NCBI GenBank assembly: GCA_027625915.1
Contig: JANTQA010000032.1
Location: 6,510,001 to 6,574,000 of the forward strand
Source: Anaeramoeba flamelloides
Lineage: Eukaryota; Metamonada; Anaeramoebidae
DNA: 64,000 nt
Direction: 5' to 3'
Shown: piece after piece, positions 46,785 to 58,553 of the stretch
How positions within the stretch are numbered: position 1 is the first letter of the stretch
Layout of the letters: every line of letters starts with the position of its first letter
Notes under the pieces: model-generated
What the model saw: the letters and a program-made list of their open reading frames with translations, nothing else
Databases searched by the model: none
Told to the model about the DNA's origin: nothing
Made by a program: the position numbers and the translations under genes

Positions 46785-47160
46785 TTTTATTGTTTAATGG
46801 AGGAGTTCTTATTTCCTCTTATTTGAACGAATTCCTAAATTTTTATAAGAAATATTTTTTGTAATTACCATATTTTTTTATTATTCGCTTGGCGAATAAA
46901 GAGAAAAAGTCATTCTTATTTATATTTTCAATTAAAAACTTTTTGTTGTAATAATATTCAGAATTTTCTTCTTATTTTTTTTAATTCAGATTCCTATATT
47001 TATGAACATTTTAATCATTTGGGCAACCTTAGAGAAGAAAAAAAACTAATATATTTAAATTTTTAAAGTTTTGATGTTAGAGGTTAAATAATTCAAATAA
47101 TATTTCGTATTTGGAATTTATTTTCGAATTTCTAAAGAAAGATTCTGGCATAACCGTATA
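46785..47160 (-). mobile_element. LINE remnant, copy 3 (3' end, reverse)
   Basis: On the minus strand the last ~350 bp match the 3' end of the LINE at 24600-24900: TTTAGGAATTCG, AAATAAGAGGAA and ACTCCTCC recur in order. Heavily decayed. Confidence 0.6.
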
Positions 47161-47519
47161 CCCAAAATTATAAAAAAAAAACTTTTTTAATTAATAAAAC
47201 TCAAGAATTACAAAACGATATGAAAAATTTAATAACAAAGGGAAACTAATAATTTCATAAAAAAAAAAATATTTTTTCACAAGTTTTATCAGAGGAATAA
47301 TATATAGTGATTTTCTGTTAATTAATACTGAATTATTTTTGATATTCAATAATTAAAAAAGAAATAAAAACTTTTCCGGATTTAAATGATTTTTATTGAA
47401 AAATTTAATAATGTAAAATATTTTGACCCAATTAGACATCTAATAGTTCATTATACTCTCAATAAATTTATTGAAAATGAAAAAAACAAAATTTGGCTAC
47501 AATAAATATTATAAAAAAA
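47161..47519. other. AT-rich spacer between LINE remnants
   Basis: Nothing recognisable; may be further decayed LINE sequence. Confidence 0.35.
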
Positions 47520-49000
47520 GTGTGAATTGAAGCTTATCAAGTGAATTCTATTTATTGTTCCATATTTCCATTTATTTCATTATTTTAATTGACAAATTAA
47601 AAGATATAGTTCAAAATGTTCAAATATTTGTCTATGACCCATTTTTAATAATGTAAGGACTAATATACAAGTAATTTTAAAAAATATTAGAATAAGAACT
47701 TAAAATTTTATAAGGATTGGAATATCAAAAAATATGGATAAATCTGAAAAATGATATAATTATCGAAAAAAAAAAATAATTCCGAATTTGTCTTGAAAAA
47801 GTGAAAAATTTACAAAGAACTTGATTTAAGTGAGTAAAAGAAAATTTTTAAAAAAATTAAATAATTATTAAAGTAACAAAAATTCGTTAAAATTATAAAA
47901 TTAAAAATGCTCAAATTAATATCCACCATCAATAATACCTTCAGTTTCACTTTTAAGGCACAAAATTTGAACGAAATTTAAGGCACAAAAAAATCTTAAA
48001 TTAAAGAACAAAATTCAGATTCTACTAAAAATAAATTGTAAAAAAATAAAATTCCAAATTTTATGCCTTAATTTGAGATTATTTTGTGCCTTAAATTTCC
48101 TTGAAAGTTTGTGCCTTAACAGTGAAACTGACTGTACTAGAATTATTTATATTTAATCCATTTTAATAGAAAATCAACTTGGTAGATGTTTGGATAACAA
48201 ATAAAGTAACTAAATTTTTATAAAAAAAAAACCAACTTCTCCAAGAATAATACATAAAATAGAAGCTCTACCCAACTCAAGCCAGAATTTTAATCGATAA
48301 AATAAAAATAAATTCAAAAAAAAAAACTGAAATTCTTTTTTATGAACACAGTTCAGACAAATTAAAAATTTCGCAAAAATAAAATAAAATATAAATATTA
48401 ATTGTGAAATAGAAAACTTCAAATTATTGAATCTAAATCTTAATCAATATTGAGAAATTGTAATAAAAATCATTCTGGCTGGAAATATAAAATATATTCC
48501 ATATTATTATTATTAATATTATTAATATTATTTGGTTAAAGTAAAAATTAATACTATTTATAATGTTTATTCTATTTTTTTATTTTTTTATTTGAAAATT
48601 TACTCAAGAAATATAATTCTCTTTATTGTTGAACAGTCAAAGATAAATACCTATTTATTTATTTATTGTAAGAAAAGAGTAAACGAAGAAAATTTACTGA
48701 ATAAAAAAGAGAAGAAGAAAAATAATCTAAATATTAAGTAGAAAATAAAAATATTATATCATTTACCTGACCAAATTAAAAATTATCCACATCCTGAAAC
48801 CATAGGAATAAAAACCCGATAGATAGATTATCAATATTAAATAAAAATTCCAAAAAATGTGATTAATATATTGGCTTTTCATAATTCCTTGTTCAGGCGC
48901 TATATACCCTGATTTTTATATTTTTTAACTATTTCTGAATTTTTTATTTTCAATTTTATATTATCAATTTTTTCTTTATTAACTTAATTTAAAAGATAAA
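47520..49000 (+). mobile_element. LINE remnant, copy 2
   Basis: Parallels copy 1 from the RT active-site region (VQIFVYD in place of VQMFADD, about 47617) through VDVWI (48183), SPRIIHKIEA (48240) and the downstream helical region (about 48380-48500) to near the knuckle. Many stops and frameshifts. The catalytic Asp pair is altered. A family C MITE interrupts it. The 3' limit is approximate. Confidence 0.6.
47938..48134. mobile_element. family C MITE, copy 6 (inside LINE copy 2)
   Basis: 197 bp palindrome; TA on both sides, left terminus slightly altered (CCTTCAGTTTCAC). It sits about 50 bp upstream, in LINE coordinates, of where copy 4 entered LINE copy 1, so it is an independent insertion. 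Confidence 0.8.
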
Positions 49001-49309
49001 TGCATATTCTTTCTTTTGAATAATATCTAATATATTATTCTTGTTTTTTTTTAATTTGAATTAATTCTTATAACTCCAAAATTTGAATTCTTTTATAAGA
49101 GATGTGAACTCCCATCGAAAATTACCAATATCTTCAATGATTCCTAAATTCAAATAGTTTTTATATAAAATACTATTTTTGTATTTCAATTTTTTTCTTA
49201 TAAAAAATACAAGAGTATCTGTTTAGATAATTTATAACATTTCTTAATTATGAAAAGAAAGTTGAGTCTACCAATTTTCAATATTTTTTGTTGTTATTAT
49301 TATTTTTTT

Positions 49310-50215
49310 TTGAATTAGAAAGAATTGAAACAGAACTTTGATTTTTCTCTATTGTTTTGAATTCTTAAAAATTGTTATTTGTGATTGTTTAATTTTTCTT
49401 TCAGTCCAGAAAATAGATTGATTTTCTAATAAAAGACAAATCTTATAAAAGTACCCTTAGTTTTTTTGAGTTTTCAATTTATTTGTGAAGTATTCTAGGT
49501 TTTTTTTACTTTTTGAAATAAACAGAAAATTTTGATAAATTTTCGGCGTATTTCAAAAAGAAAAAAAACCCAACGACAAATAATAGATTTTCCCAATTAA
49601 CTATAAAACCTCAAAAAAACCTAGAACACTTTACAAATAAATAGAAAACTCAAAAAACTCTAAAGAAAATCAATAGATTTTCTAAATAAAATAGAAACTT
49701 TCAAAAATCCAATAACACTTCACAAATACAATCGAAAAACTCAAAAAAACCTAAGGGTACTTTACAAAATTCTACGATATAGACAGCACCATACCGTTTT
49801 AAGATATTATTTTTAGACTTAATAATTTTTAAATATTCAATACTTACATAACCCAGAACTATTGGTTATTGAATCGTCTCTAAAATAATTTAGATTTTCA
49901 TTTAATAATGATAAGTTATCAATTTCCCAATTAATATTTTTAGTTTTATTTTTTTTTTTTGAAATTTTTAATTTGTCTGATCTGTGTTCAAAACCAAGAA
50001 TTTCATTTTTTTTTTTTTTTTTGAGATTATATCTTCTTGTATTGCTTAGAATTCGGACTTGAATCTAATTTAATCTTCGCTTTTCTGTACTATTCTTGAG
50101 GATATTTGGATTAATTTTTAGACAAATTTTGACTTTATTATTTGTCCAAACATCTACTAAGCTTTAGTTAAAATCTTATTGAATGAAATTAAAATAAACC
50201 CAGACCTATAATAAA
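49310..50215. repeat. dispersed repeat family F, copy 2
   Basis: Same order as 8100-8990: palindromic AAACCGAAAATTT-type blocks, then AAAACCAAGAATTTCATTTT (about 50000) and CCAAACATCTA (about 50147). No ORF. Confidence 0.6.
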
Positions 50216-51078
50216 AGACTAATAACAAAAAAAAAAAAAATTATTTTCTAAATATGAAGTAGTGAAAAAAATCCCCAGAAATCAAAAAAAATACACTCTA
50301 TGATTTTTCATTGTGAATACTAAGAAAATTTTAGTGTAATTTCTTTTATTTGAAATCAAATCCTTTCTTTGTGCATCAAACTTTAAAAATTATAACTCAT
50401 CCACTTATTATAATGATGATTAATGAAATTTCACTTGTTCAAAACAGCATTCAGCTAATCAAAAAACAAGAATACAAATTATCATTTTCCAAACTCTAAA
50501 GTTTTTGAAAAAAAGTTGTTCTACTTAACAAGTAAATCTACTTAGGCTATCAAACAATTACTTTAGTATTCTAAAGAAACCCCACTTTAATAAACTTTAA
50601 GTAGGTTTATTACTGTGTTCATAAAAGATTAGGTTGTAAATAAAAAAGGATTTGATTGAAAATAAATGAAATTACTCATCAATTTTCTTAATATTAACAA
50701 TTAAAAATCTTACCCAAGACTATTTTCATTTTTGGGTATTTTTTTTCCTACTCTACACTTGTTTTCTTTATCAATTTCCAAAAGTTATTGATCAACCAAT
50801 CTATTGTTATAAAAATTTGAAAAAAAGAAAATTGGATATATTTGGAAAATCCTTTCAATGATTTTTAATCATTTGAAAAATGGATTTGAATACCCATAGA
50901 CTGCAAAATTGAAAAAGTAGTTGATATAATTATCAAGACTGTGATTAAAAAAAATGGCTAAAGAAGTGTACTAAAAATAGGTTGGTTGAAATTTTTATTT
51001 ATTTTACAAATGTTTTGAAAACCTTTCTGTTACACCTTTTTAAAATGCACATGAAAAAATGAGAAAATCAATACAACA
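50216..51078. other. spacer downstream of the BTB gene
   Basis: AT-rich. A 30-codon ATG frame near 50413 (+) is the only candidate and is too short to call. An imperfect inverted pair (AAGTAAATCTACTTAGG against TAAGTAGGTTTATT) lies near 50540-50630. Confidence 0.35.
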
Positions 51079-53148
51079 TTATTTAAGATAAGCATATTCT
51101 ACTGAATTGGCAATGATTTTCTGTCCGTCTGTATTTGTATTCCAATAATCGTCGTTGTTTCTAACAGAATCGGAAATTGGGAAGAAATTTAAAAGAATTA
51201 CTTTCCCCCTATTCTTCAAACACTTTTCAGCGATCATAATATTACCATTATCATATTTGGCGATAATTTTTGAATGCTTCGTGACCCTTTTAGTGTCGAT
51301 ATTCCAAGAATTTTTTCCACCATCAAATTTCATAACACCATTCATTATATGATGGTTTTTTCGTAAAGTCCTACCAAGTATTCTTCTTGCTTTTTTGCAT
51401 TCGTTACCCTTTTTGATTGGCAAATAATCCTGTTCAACTAATCTCCCTCTTAATTCTCGTCGATCATGAGAATCTTTTCGTAAACAATTGATGCTACAAA
51501 TTACAACACTGCCGCCATTGTCAACATAATCAGCCAACACATTCCCACATATCCTTGGTGATCTAAATTTAGCCAAGGAATACACAAAGAGAACGTCATA
51601 CTTTTTAAGCTCCAAAATTGAAGGCGTTCTTGTACATAAGTCAATTTCCGTGACATGTGAAATGCCCGTTGATTTTATTGATCGGACTACATCACCACGA
51701 CGCTTTTCACGGCTGTGAGCTGCCAATAGCATTACTTTAATATGGGATCTTTTGATATGCACTTTCCTAGATCTTGTGGGATGATGTTCGACTTTTTTGA
51801 TGCCGTCACCACCAATGATTGACAAATTACCATCACTAATTGAGTATTCAAGAAACCAATTTAATTTTTCCTCATCGAATAAGCCACATTTTGCTAATTT
51901 CCTTACATATTTCCTTTTTAGGAATCTTTGCCACTGGATCAAAGATAATAATTTGAGAGAATTTTTTGTGATCAGTCTTGCACTTTCCGCAGTTAAACAC
52001 CGTGCCAACGATAACTGATTAACCTCCTGTAAACACTTTTCCATTAAAATCAGATCTGTTTCTAACCAGGGCTCTTCGGTGTATTCGGTTTGTGGTGTAA
52101 TTGTCCTATTATCACATATTTTTGTAATTTTGGAGAACAAGACAGTATCAAACAGTTTCTTATTTTTGTCATTTGAGTTTAGCAAAATGTTATTCTTTTC
52201 CAGAAGACTTGCCTCAGAATTTGTTGGACTTGAAGAGTCTTCTTTTTTAACAAAAGGGTCAAAAGACATTTGCTTTGCAGAAGGTACTTCTTGGTGACTG
52301 TTTTTATGCTTCGACTTTGTGTTGTGTATCACTTTAACTTGATCATAATCTTTTCCTTTGTCTGTTTTTTTCTTTTTTCTTTCCAGTTTTCTGTTTAACC
52401 TCTTTTCTTCCTCTTCTTCATCTTTGTTCATCATTCTTTTCCCCCTTTTCTGATTGGAATCTTTTTTTATATCTTGTTTTTGATATTTTTTTTTTATTTT
52501 TTCTTGTTGTTTGCTGTGTATCTTGGTTGACCCAGTTTGACATTTATCCAAAATATATTCAATCACTCGATTAGCTAAATGCTTTTCCTGGACACACAAG
52601 TCTTTAGATCTTAAAATATTCCTAATGGCATGATAGCTGATCCCAACAAAGCCTTTTTCCCTTTTGAAAACCTCGCTATGATCGACAATATATTTATAGA
52701 CCCTATCGATACCTTTCTTTTGTTGATCTCTGATAACACTTTGATATACCATCAAAGCATTTTGATCATTAAGGTTCTCCATTAAATAATTTTGGCACAA
52801 TTGTTGTAATTCCTTTAATTCAAATTTCCTTGAATATTTCAGAATTTGAAATACATTATCATTGGTAATCGTCGTTTTTCGTAAATAGCAAAATTCTAAT
52901 ATATTTAAAAACGTTTCTGGTTCAATATGGGGTAGGGTGATAAGACGCAAAAAGGGTTTGACATTTTTATTCCTATGTTTGGTTTGTTTTGAAAAAAACA
53001 TTCTCATGAGATAGTTGGAATTTACAGATAGCACAAATCTGTGCCCATACATTTTCTCCTTGTTACGGCCTACATGAAAAATTACATCAGCTAATTTAGG
53101 ATTATTAATGTGTGGTTTAAGTATTGTTGTTAGTGGTGTTGTTTTCAT
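51079..53148 (-). CDS. BTB-BACK protein with glutamine-amidotransferase-like C-terminus
   Basis: 689 codons in one exon, ATG at 53148. BTB domain at about residues 8-125 (LADVIFHVG, MYGHRFVLSVNSNYLMRMF, LPHIEPETFLNILEFCY). A BACK-like helical domain follows (about 126-205: LMENLNDQNALMVYQ, AIRNILRSKDLCVQEKHLAN). A Lys-rich linker spans about 210-330, and a helical segment about 345-460. The last ~225 residues read as an alpha/beta fold of the class I glutamine amidotransferase/ThuA-like type: HIKVMLLAAHS, KKYDVLFVYS, LADYVDNGGSVVIC, HHIMNGVMKFDGG and GKVILLNFFPISD. No Cys-His-Glu triad is obvious, so catalysis is doubtful. BTB-BACK proteins usually act as Cullin-3 adaptors, in which case the C-terminus would bind substrate (inference). 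Confidence 0.8.
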   Translation of the reverse strand: MKTTPLTTILKPHINNPKLADVIFHVGRNKEKMYGHRFVLSVNSNYLMRMFFSKQTKHRNKNVKPFLRLITLPHIEPETFLNILEFCYLRKTTITNDNVFQILKYSRKFELKELQQLCQNYLMENLNDQNALMVYQSVIRDQQKKGIDRVYKYIVDHSEVFKREKGFVGISYHAIRNILRSKDLCVQEKHLANRVIEYILDKCQTGSTKIHSKQQEKIKKKYQKQDIKKDSNQKRGKRMMNKDEEEEEKRLNRKLERKKKKTDKGKDYDQVKVIHNTKSKHKNSHQEVPSAKQMSFDPFVKKEDSSSPTNSEASLLEKNNILLNSNDKNKKLFDTVLFSKITKICDNRTITPQTEYTEEPWLETDLILMEKCLQEVNQLSLARCLTAESARLITKNSLKLLSLIQWQRFLKRKYVRKLAKCGLFDEEKLNWFLEYSISDGNLSIIGGDGIKKVEHHPTRSRKVHIKRSHIKVMLLAAHSREKRRGDVVRSIKSTGISHVTEIDLCTRTPSILELKKYDVLFVYSLAKFRSPRICGNVLADYVDNGGSVVICSINCLRKDSHDRRELRGRLVEQDYLPIKKGNECKKARRILGRTLRKNHHIMNGVMKFDGGKNSWNIDTKRVTKHSKIIAKYDNGNIMIAEKCLKNRGKVILLNFFPISDSVRNNDDYWNTNTDGQKIIANSVEYAYLK

Positions 53149-53395
53149 TATTCTTGAATTGTTTAGTTTTTTTGAAAAATAAATTATTTTTTTTTGGAAA
53201 GTAAAAAAATGATCTCTAAAAAATTAAAAGTGTTCAAAAGCTTCAATTTTTTCCTGATTATTGTTTGTTTTGGAAAACTTTGGTTGATTTTTTATTTTCT
53301 TTAAAACAATAAAAAATAATTTTTTAAATTATTTATTGATAGGTATCCAAGATTATTTGAAAAGATTGAATACCATTAATTGTAAAATAAAAAGA

Positions 53396-53576
53396 TCAAA
53401 ATTTTCATTCAGCTTTCTAAAAAAAAGTCTACTACCCAAGAGTCAATTTAATAAATCAAAATTCCCAATTCTTAAAGTGAAATTAATAATTTAAGTTTCT
53501 TTTGAGAATTAAAAATTTGAAATTTTACAAAAGATTTAAAAAAAATTTTTTTTGAAAGCTGAATGAAAATTTTGTT
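53396..53576. repeat. small foldback family J, copy 2
   Basis: Ends AAAATTTTCATTCAGCTTTC and its complement (GAAAGCTGAATGAAAATTTT) form a near-perfect inverted pair. A long foldback begins 2 bp further on. Confidence 0.55.
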
Positions 53577-53578
53577 CA

Positions 53579-54446
53579 CCATTGTGAAAAAAATTTGGGT
53601 CATTAAAAAAAATTGGGTCAGTCAAAAATTTGTTTTCGTTTTTTAAATAGTAAATATTAGCAAAATGATTTTTGATCAAAGTAAAATTTTATGAACAAAT
53701 CTTACATTTAAGTAAAACCAAAGTTACTATCAATAATAATTTTCAAAAGTAAAATTAAACTGTTGCATTTTAACCTTTTAGAATTACTGTGGAACTCTAA
53801 AAAAACAAAAATTTACTTTTAATTGTCAACTTTACTAAAAATAAGAGAAATATTTAATAGGAAATATTAAAATCTATTAATTCAATAAGATATTTATCAT
53901 TGTTAATGAACGCAAATTTATCACGGTTAATCTTAAATAACCTTTTAAACCAAATTGAATAATAAAATCTTCCAAAAAAGCTGTTTTTTCGAAAGAGATT
54001 GTTTTCCACTAATGTTTACAATCAAAACTTCAAAATACCGAAATATCAAGATTTCAGAAACCATTTAAATTCTTAAAATCCCCTTAGACAAACCTTAATT
54101 TAAAACGGTTATTAATTTTTGGTCTTCCCAAACAATGATTAACTTGATCTTGGAATGTAATCTAATAAAAAAAAATCAACATTTTTAGTAAAGTTTATAA
54201 TTAAAAGTAAATTTTTTGTTTTTTTGGAGTTCCACAGTAATTCCAAAAGGTTAAAATGCAACAGTTTAATTTTACTTTTGAAAATTATTATTGATAGTGA
54301 CTTTGGTTTTACTTAAATGTAAGATTTGTTCATAAAATTTTACTTTGATCAAAAAATCATTTTGCTAATATTTACTATTTAAAAAACGAAAACAAATTTT
54401 TGACTGACCCAATTTTTTTTAATGACCCAAATTTTTTTCACAATGG
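53579..54446. mobile_element. long foldback element family I, copy 2
   Basis: 868 bp imperfect palindrome, ends CCATTGTGAAAAAAA and complement, with TCA on both sides as a 3-bp duplication. Very similar to 35493-36358, including the internal AGTAAATATTAGCAAAATGA block and its mirror. Confidence 0.8.
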
Positions 54447-56096
54447 TCAATTTATTTTTCCCCAAACAGTATTTTCATTGAAAAAAAAACCAAGTTGATA
54501 ATTTAAATTTTCTCATCACCAAAGTTTTGACTTTAGATAAAATTAATGGATGAAAAATAGATTTTTTAAAATAATAAAAATTCCGAAAAGATTCTTTTAC
54601 AATTCTCTTTTACAAATGAGAAAGTATCTAAATTATAAGTATTACTGTTATCCATTAACTTTTAGTTATTTCACAACCCCAGAAATTTGTTTTTAAGGCT
54701 ACTTCAAATAATTATAAAACTTTATCAAAAAATTCAAGAGTTTAGTGATTAAGTCATTTATTTTGAAGACTTCCTAATGTGTTTTGTGAAAATCAGATTT
54801 TCTAAAAGAGAATTTTATCTCAAAGGCCAATCAGAAAGCTAAATTAAATCTCGTGAAATATCTTTATTATTTGTAATTGATTTTGAAAAGTATAATTGAT
54901 TTTTTTCAACTTATAAATAGTAAATTATTTTGAGAAATTCGAAAAAATTTCAATTTATTAATTGGAAAATAACCCGATTTATTCATCAAAAAAAGACCAC
55001 CCTTAATTAGTTCATAAATTAAGTGTTTTTGTCTCAATAGGAAAAAAAAATTCATTTCTAATTTGCTTCACTATTTTTCGTTCAACTAAAGAGAATTTTG
55101 AAATAATTAGATTGAAATTTGTAATAATCTATTGATATGTTGGAGACTTTTTTATTCTAAATATTTTGGGAGTACTTGTGTAAATTAAAAATGTTAAATG
55201 AAAGAAATACCTTTTGGTTTAAAAAGGATCACAAGATGCAATTATATATACTAATTTAATTTCAAATACAGTGATCAAAATAATGCTTGCCAAAATACTA
55301 TAATACTTGTTTCAAAATAAAAACCCTGATTGTTTTTCTTCTTGTTTCAAGATAGCATCTTCTAGTTTCATAATATAGTAGTATACATAAGTTCAAATCA
55401 ATTTGGGAGGTCAATTTCTTGATATTTTGAGTTAAATATTAAATTATGAATGTAAATTTGTTCAAATTATTTTGAAATATTCTCAATTTGTTTTTGAATT
55501 TTGTTTGTTTTTTTAATGAATTAAAATTTTTTAAATAAAAATTAACTCTATTTTTTGAGATAACATTTACAAAATTTGATCTGTTATTTTTAGAATTCGT
55601 CTTTAAATAATAGAACTTTAAGAAATCAATATTATATTTACTTTGAGTTGATTTTTGGCTTGTTTTAATGGTTAATGTATATGTCTTCTATAACAAAAAA
55701 AACACGTTTTTTATTTTGAAACCTGCATTAAATTTTTCGACACGCATTATTTTGACTTCAGTATTTGTAATTAATTGTGAATCACGTACCACAGATGAGC
55801 TCCATACCCAAGGCACTTTTTGTAATAATAATTTTATGCTGAAATTTCACTTCTATTGGCTTAAAAATTCCTAATTAACAAAATATATCAATTTTAGAGA
55901 ATTTGAACTGACTAAAAAAATTAAATAACCATAAAAAAGGATTTATAGATCTCAATGACAAAAAATTCAAAAACATAAATAAAAAAAAAAAGATCTTAAA
56001 AGTTTCATATAGTGTTCGTGTTTATTTTTCTAATTGGTTAGAATTTACAAAGTTAATAATAAAAATTTTCCAAAATACAATTTACAAAAAAACGTT
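54447..56096. other. AT-rich spacer
   Basis: No supported gene. A plus-strand frame from about 54671 runs 28 codons to a TAA and continues open for 31 more codons in the same frame. A 68-codon frame at 55668-55874 (+) has moderate GC and a possible acceptor inside it. Neither has a recognisable domain. Confidence 0.35.
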
Positions 56097-56100
56097 TTAA

Positions 56101-57235
56101 GGGGGTAGATTTTACGAAAAATAAAATGGAATCTTAAAAAGATTCCAAAAAAATATTTTTAAAATTTGAGTTTTAATTTATGAAATGGATGAGTTATATT
56201 CATTTGGACAATTTTTTAATTTGAGTCTCTTTTTTGAAATCCAAAATTCACATATTTCCAATATACAACTATAAAAAGTAAACTATTATTGTTATTAACA
56301 ACAAAGTTAATTCTTGAAAATTATAAAACATATATTTCGTCTTTTATTGGATAGTCTTGATTTCGAAAGAAAATTTTTTATTTAGTTATTATTTTTCATA
56401 ATGATCTTTCAAGTTAAATCTCAGTCAATAAAACCAATTTGAGGCATAGGCGATTAAATTATTGATAATTTGATAAAAGTTTAATTGTAAGTTTATCATT
56501 GGAATTTTGATCTAATAAGCAAACATTTTTTATTATTTAAAGTTTTAAAAAAAGTTGTCTTCTGATGGTCAAAAAATGAAAAAAAAAATGAAAAAGATAT
56601 TCAATTTTGTAAAACATTTTTTTCACAAATTTTTTGTTCTTCTTCTTAAAAGAACCATTATTACAATTCAAATCATTTTTGTAAGAAATAAAATAATTTT
56701 GAATTTTGAGGATAAACTTATTTAATTCCAAAAATATCTTCAAGACAATTTTTTTTTGAGAAATAAAATTTTATCTTGGAACAAAAATACAATTTTTCAA
56801 AGTAATATTAATAAATGACTTTCAAAATTTAATTTTTAAAACTATTATTCTTGAAAAAATACAAATATTTTTTCAATAGGTTGAATAAATTAATTTTTTT
56901 GATTAACTAAAAGAATAACCCCCCCAAAAAAAAAAAAATCTTTTTATAAATATTTCAGGACAACAAAGACTTGGTTTTATGTAATAATGATGGAAATGGT
57001 AATAAAAAAGGTAAAAAAATTTTATAATTGGGAAATAAAATGAATTTAAAGGTTTTATTTTTTTTATAAAAAATGGGGAAAAAAATTTAATCTTACTGAG
57101 AATATTTGTTCAACTGAGGGATTTAAAGCCGATCAGAATTTCTTCATCACTTGGGTATTTACAAAATTTGTAAGTAGAGAATATCACCAATAAAATATTT
57201 CAAAAATTTGCCCTGTTTTCATATAATACTAATCC
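56101..57235 (+). mobile_element. TTAA-flanked element family G, copy B
   Basis: 1,135 bp, same orientation and order as 10409-11534. Left flank TTAA (56097-56100), right flank TTTA. Termini GGGGGTAGAT and CTAATCC are diverged forms of the family ends. The frames present in copy A are broken here. Confidence 0.78.
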
Positions 57236-57321
57236 TTTATGGGTTATCCAAATTTTCTGGTTAGTGGATACTATTTTTCCACCTATAACATATTTATAGA
57301 TTTAAAAGAAACTTGATCTAA

Positions 57322-57754
57322 GGGATCTTGCTAACTTGAAAAATTTAGGTTTTTTTTAGAAAATTTTGTGTTGGGCAAAAAACAATTTTCCTTCATCAAA
57401 TCCAAATTATTCAAAACAAATTTTGAAGAAAAAAATTACATTAGGAAAATTTCACTCCACTTTCTTTTCAAGTATGTTAGAGTGTAGCGAGAGAGTATAA
57501 ATATACTTGAAAAGAAAGTGGAGTGGCATTTTCTTAATATCAAAAAAATAACTTGTTCGTTTTGCCTTGTTTTGTTCGGGAAATTCAATAAGTTTTTGGA
57601 TCAATAAATGATTTTCCTTCCAAATCTAAAAAAGTCCAAAAATCCCAAAAATTGTAATATTTTGACTTTTCCTCAATTCATTGTCTTTTAAAGCTTTTTT
57701 TCTGTTGATAGTATTTTATTTCAACCCTCACAGAGCATAAAATTCGAATATTCC
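57322..57754 (-). mobile_element. TTAA-type element family H, copy 2
   Basis: 433 bp, reverse of 36363-36774. Left end GGGATCTTGC after CTAA; right end is the complement of GGAATATTCGAATTTTATGC before TAAA. It contains the same hairpin (TTCACTCCACTTTCTTTTCA with its mirror, about 57453-57533). Confidence 0.65.
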
Positions 57755-58553
57755 TAAATTGGATTCGTAATTAGAGAAAATAAAAAAAAAAAAATAAAAA
57801 AAACAACTATATTCTTTTCTTTTTTTATATTCCAAATTGTCTAAATTTCTTCAATCTGTAACAAATTGTTTTATTTCAGTATAAAATCAATTTAATTTAA
57901 TTTAATCCAATTTTAAGTTATTTTATGAACCATCTAACTTTGAAACAGTAAGGGATTTTCTAATCTACATTTATCCCTTAGTAACACTAATTGACCAAAA
58001 TTTCATCAAGTTTGGATAAATAGTTTAAAATAATATTGATATGTTATTAAATATATTTTCTTCTTTATCTTTAACCTTAATTTTAAAGTTTATAAAAAGT
58101 TAAAATCGTTCAAATATTAGTCATTATTTTTTTTTTTAAAAATCAGTATTATAAATCTATTATAGTTAATGCTTTAAATTAAATTGAGAGTTTCAAAAGA
58201 ATGAGGTCATAACTTTTCAAAAAATGATGTATTCAATATAAAAATATTTTTTTTTCTAGTTGAGGTAATTACTCGTAAAACTTTTATTAAGAATTCTAAA
58301 ACTCGTCGAGCTCAAATGATCCTAAAAGAATAAAAAAACTTTGCATAATTTTTTTTTATTTTTATTTTTTTTTAAATTAATTTTTTTCCTTAAAGATCTT
58401 CACAATTCAACAAAAAATAACTCACGCAATTTGACTCATTGTTTCGAAAATGAGAAACATATTTTTCGATCTGAGGGCTATAAATATCACCCAACCAAGA
58501 AAAATTTATTACTTATTTTCTCAAATTCATTCAATTAACGGATATTATCAAAT
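57755..58553. other. spacer downstream of the membrane-protein gene
   Basis: AT-rich. A 65-codon frame at 58341-58538 (+) is T-rich at its start and has no support. Probably includes the 3' UTR of the minus-strand gene. Confidence 0.35.

Noticed and set aside
54671-54860. Two open stretches in one frame separated by a TAA
   Set aside because: Considered a stop-interrupted gene or altered code, but accepted genes in the window end in TAA and there is no homology, so chance is more likely.
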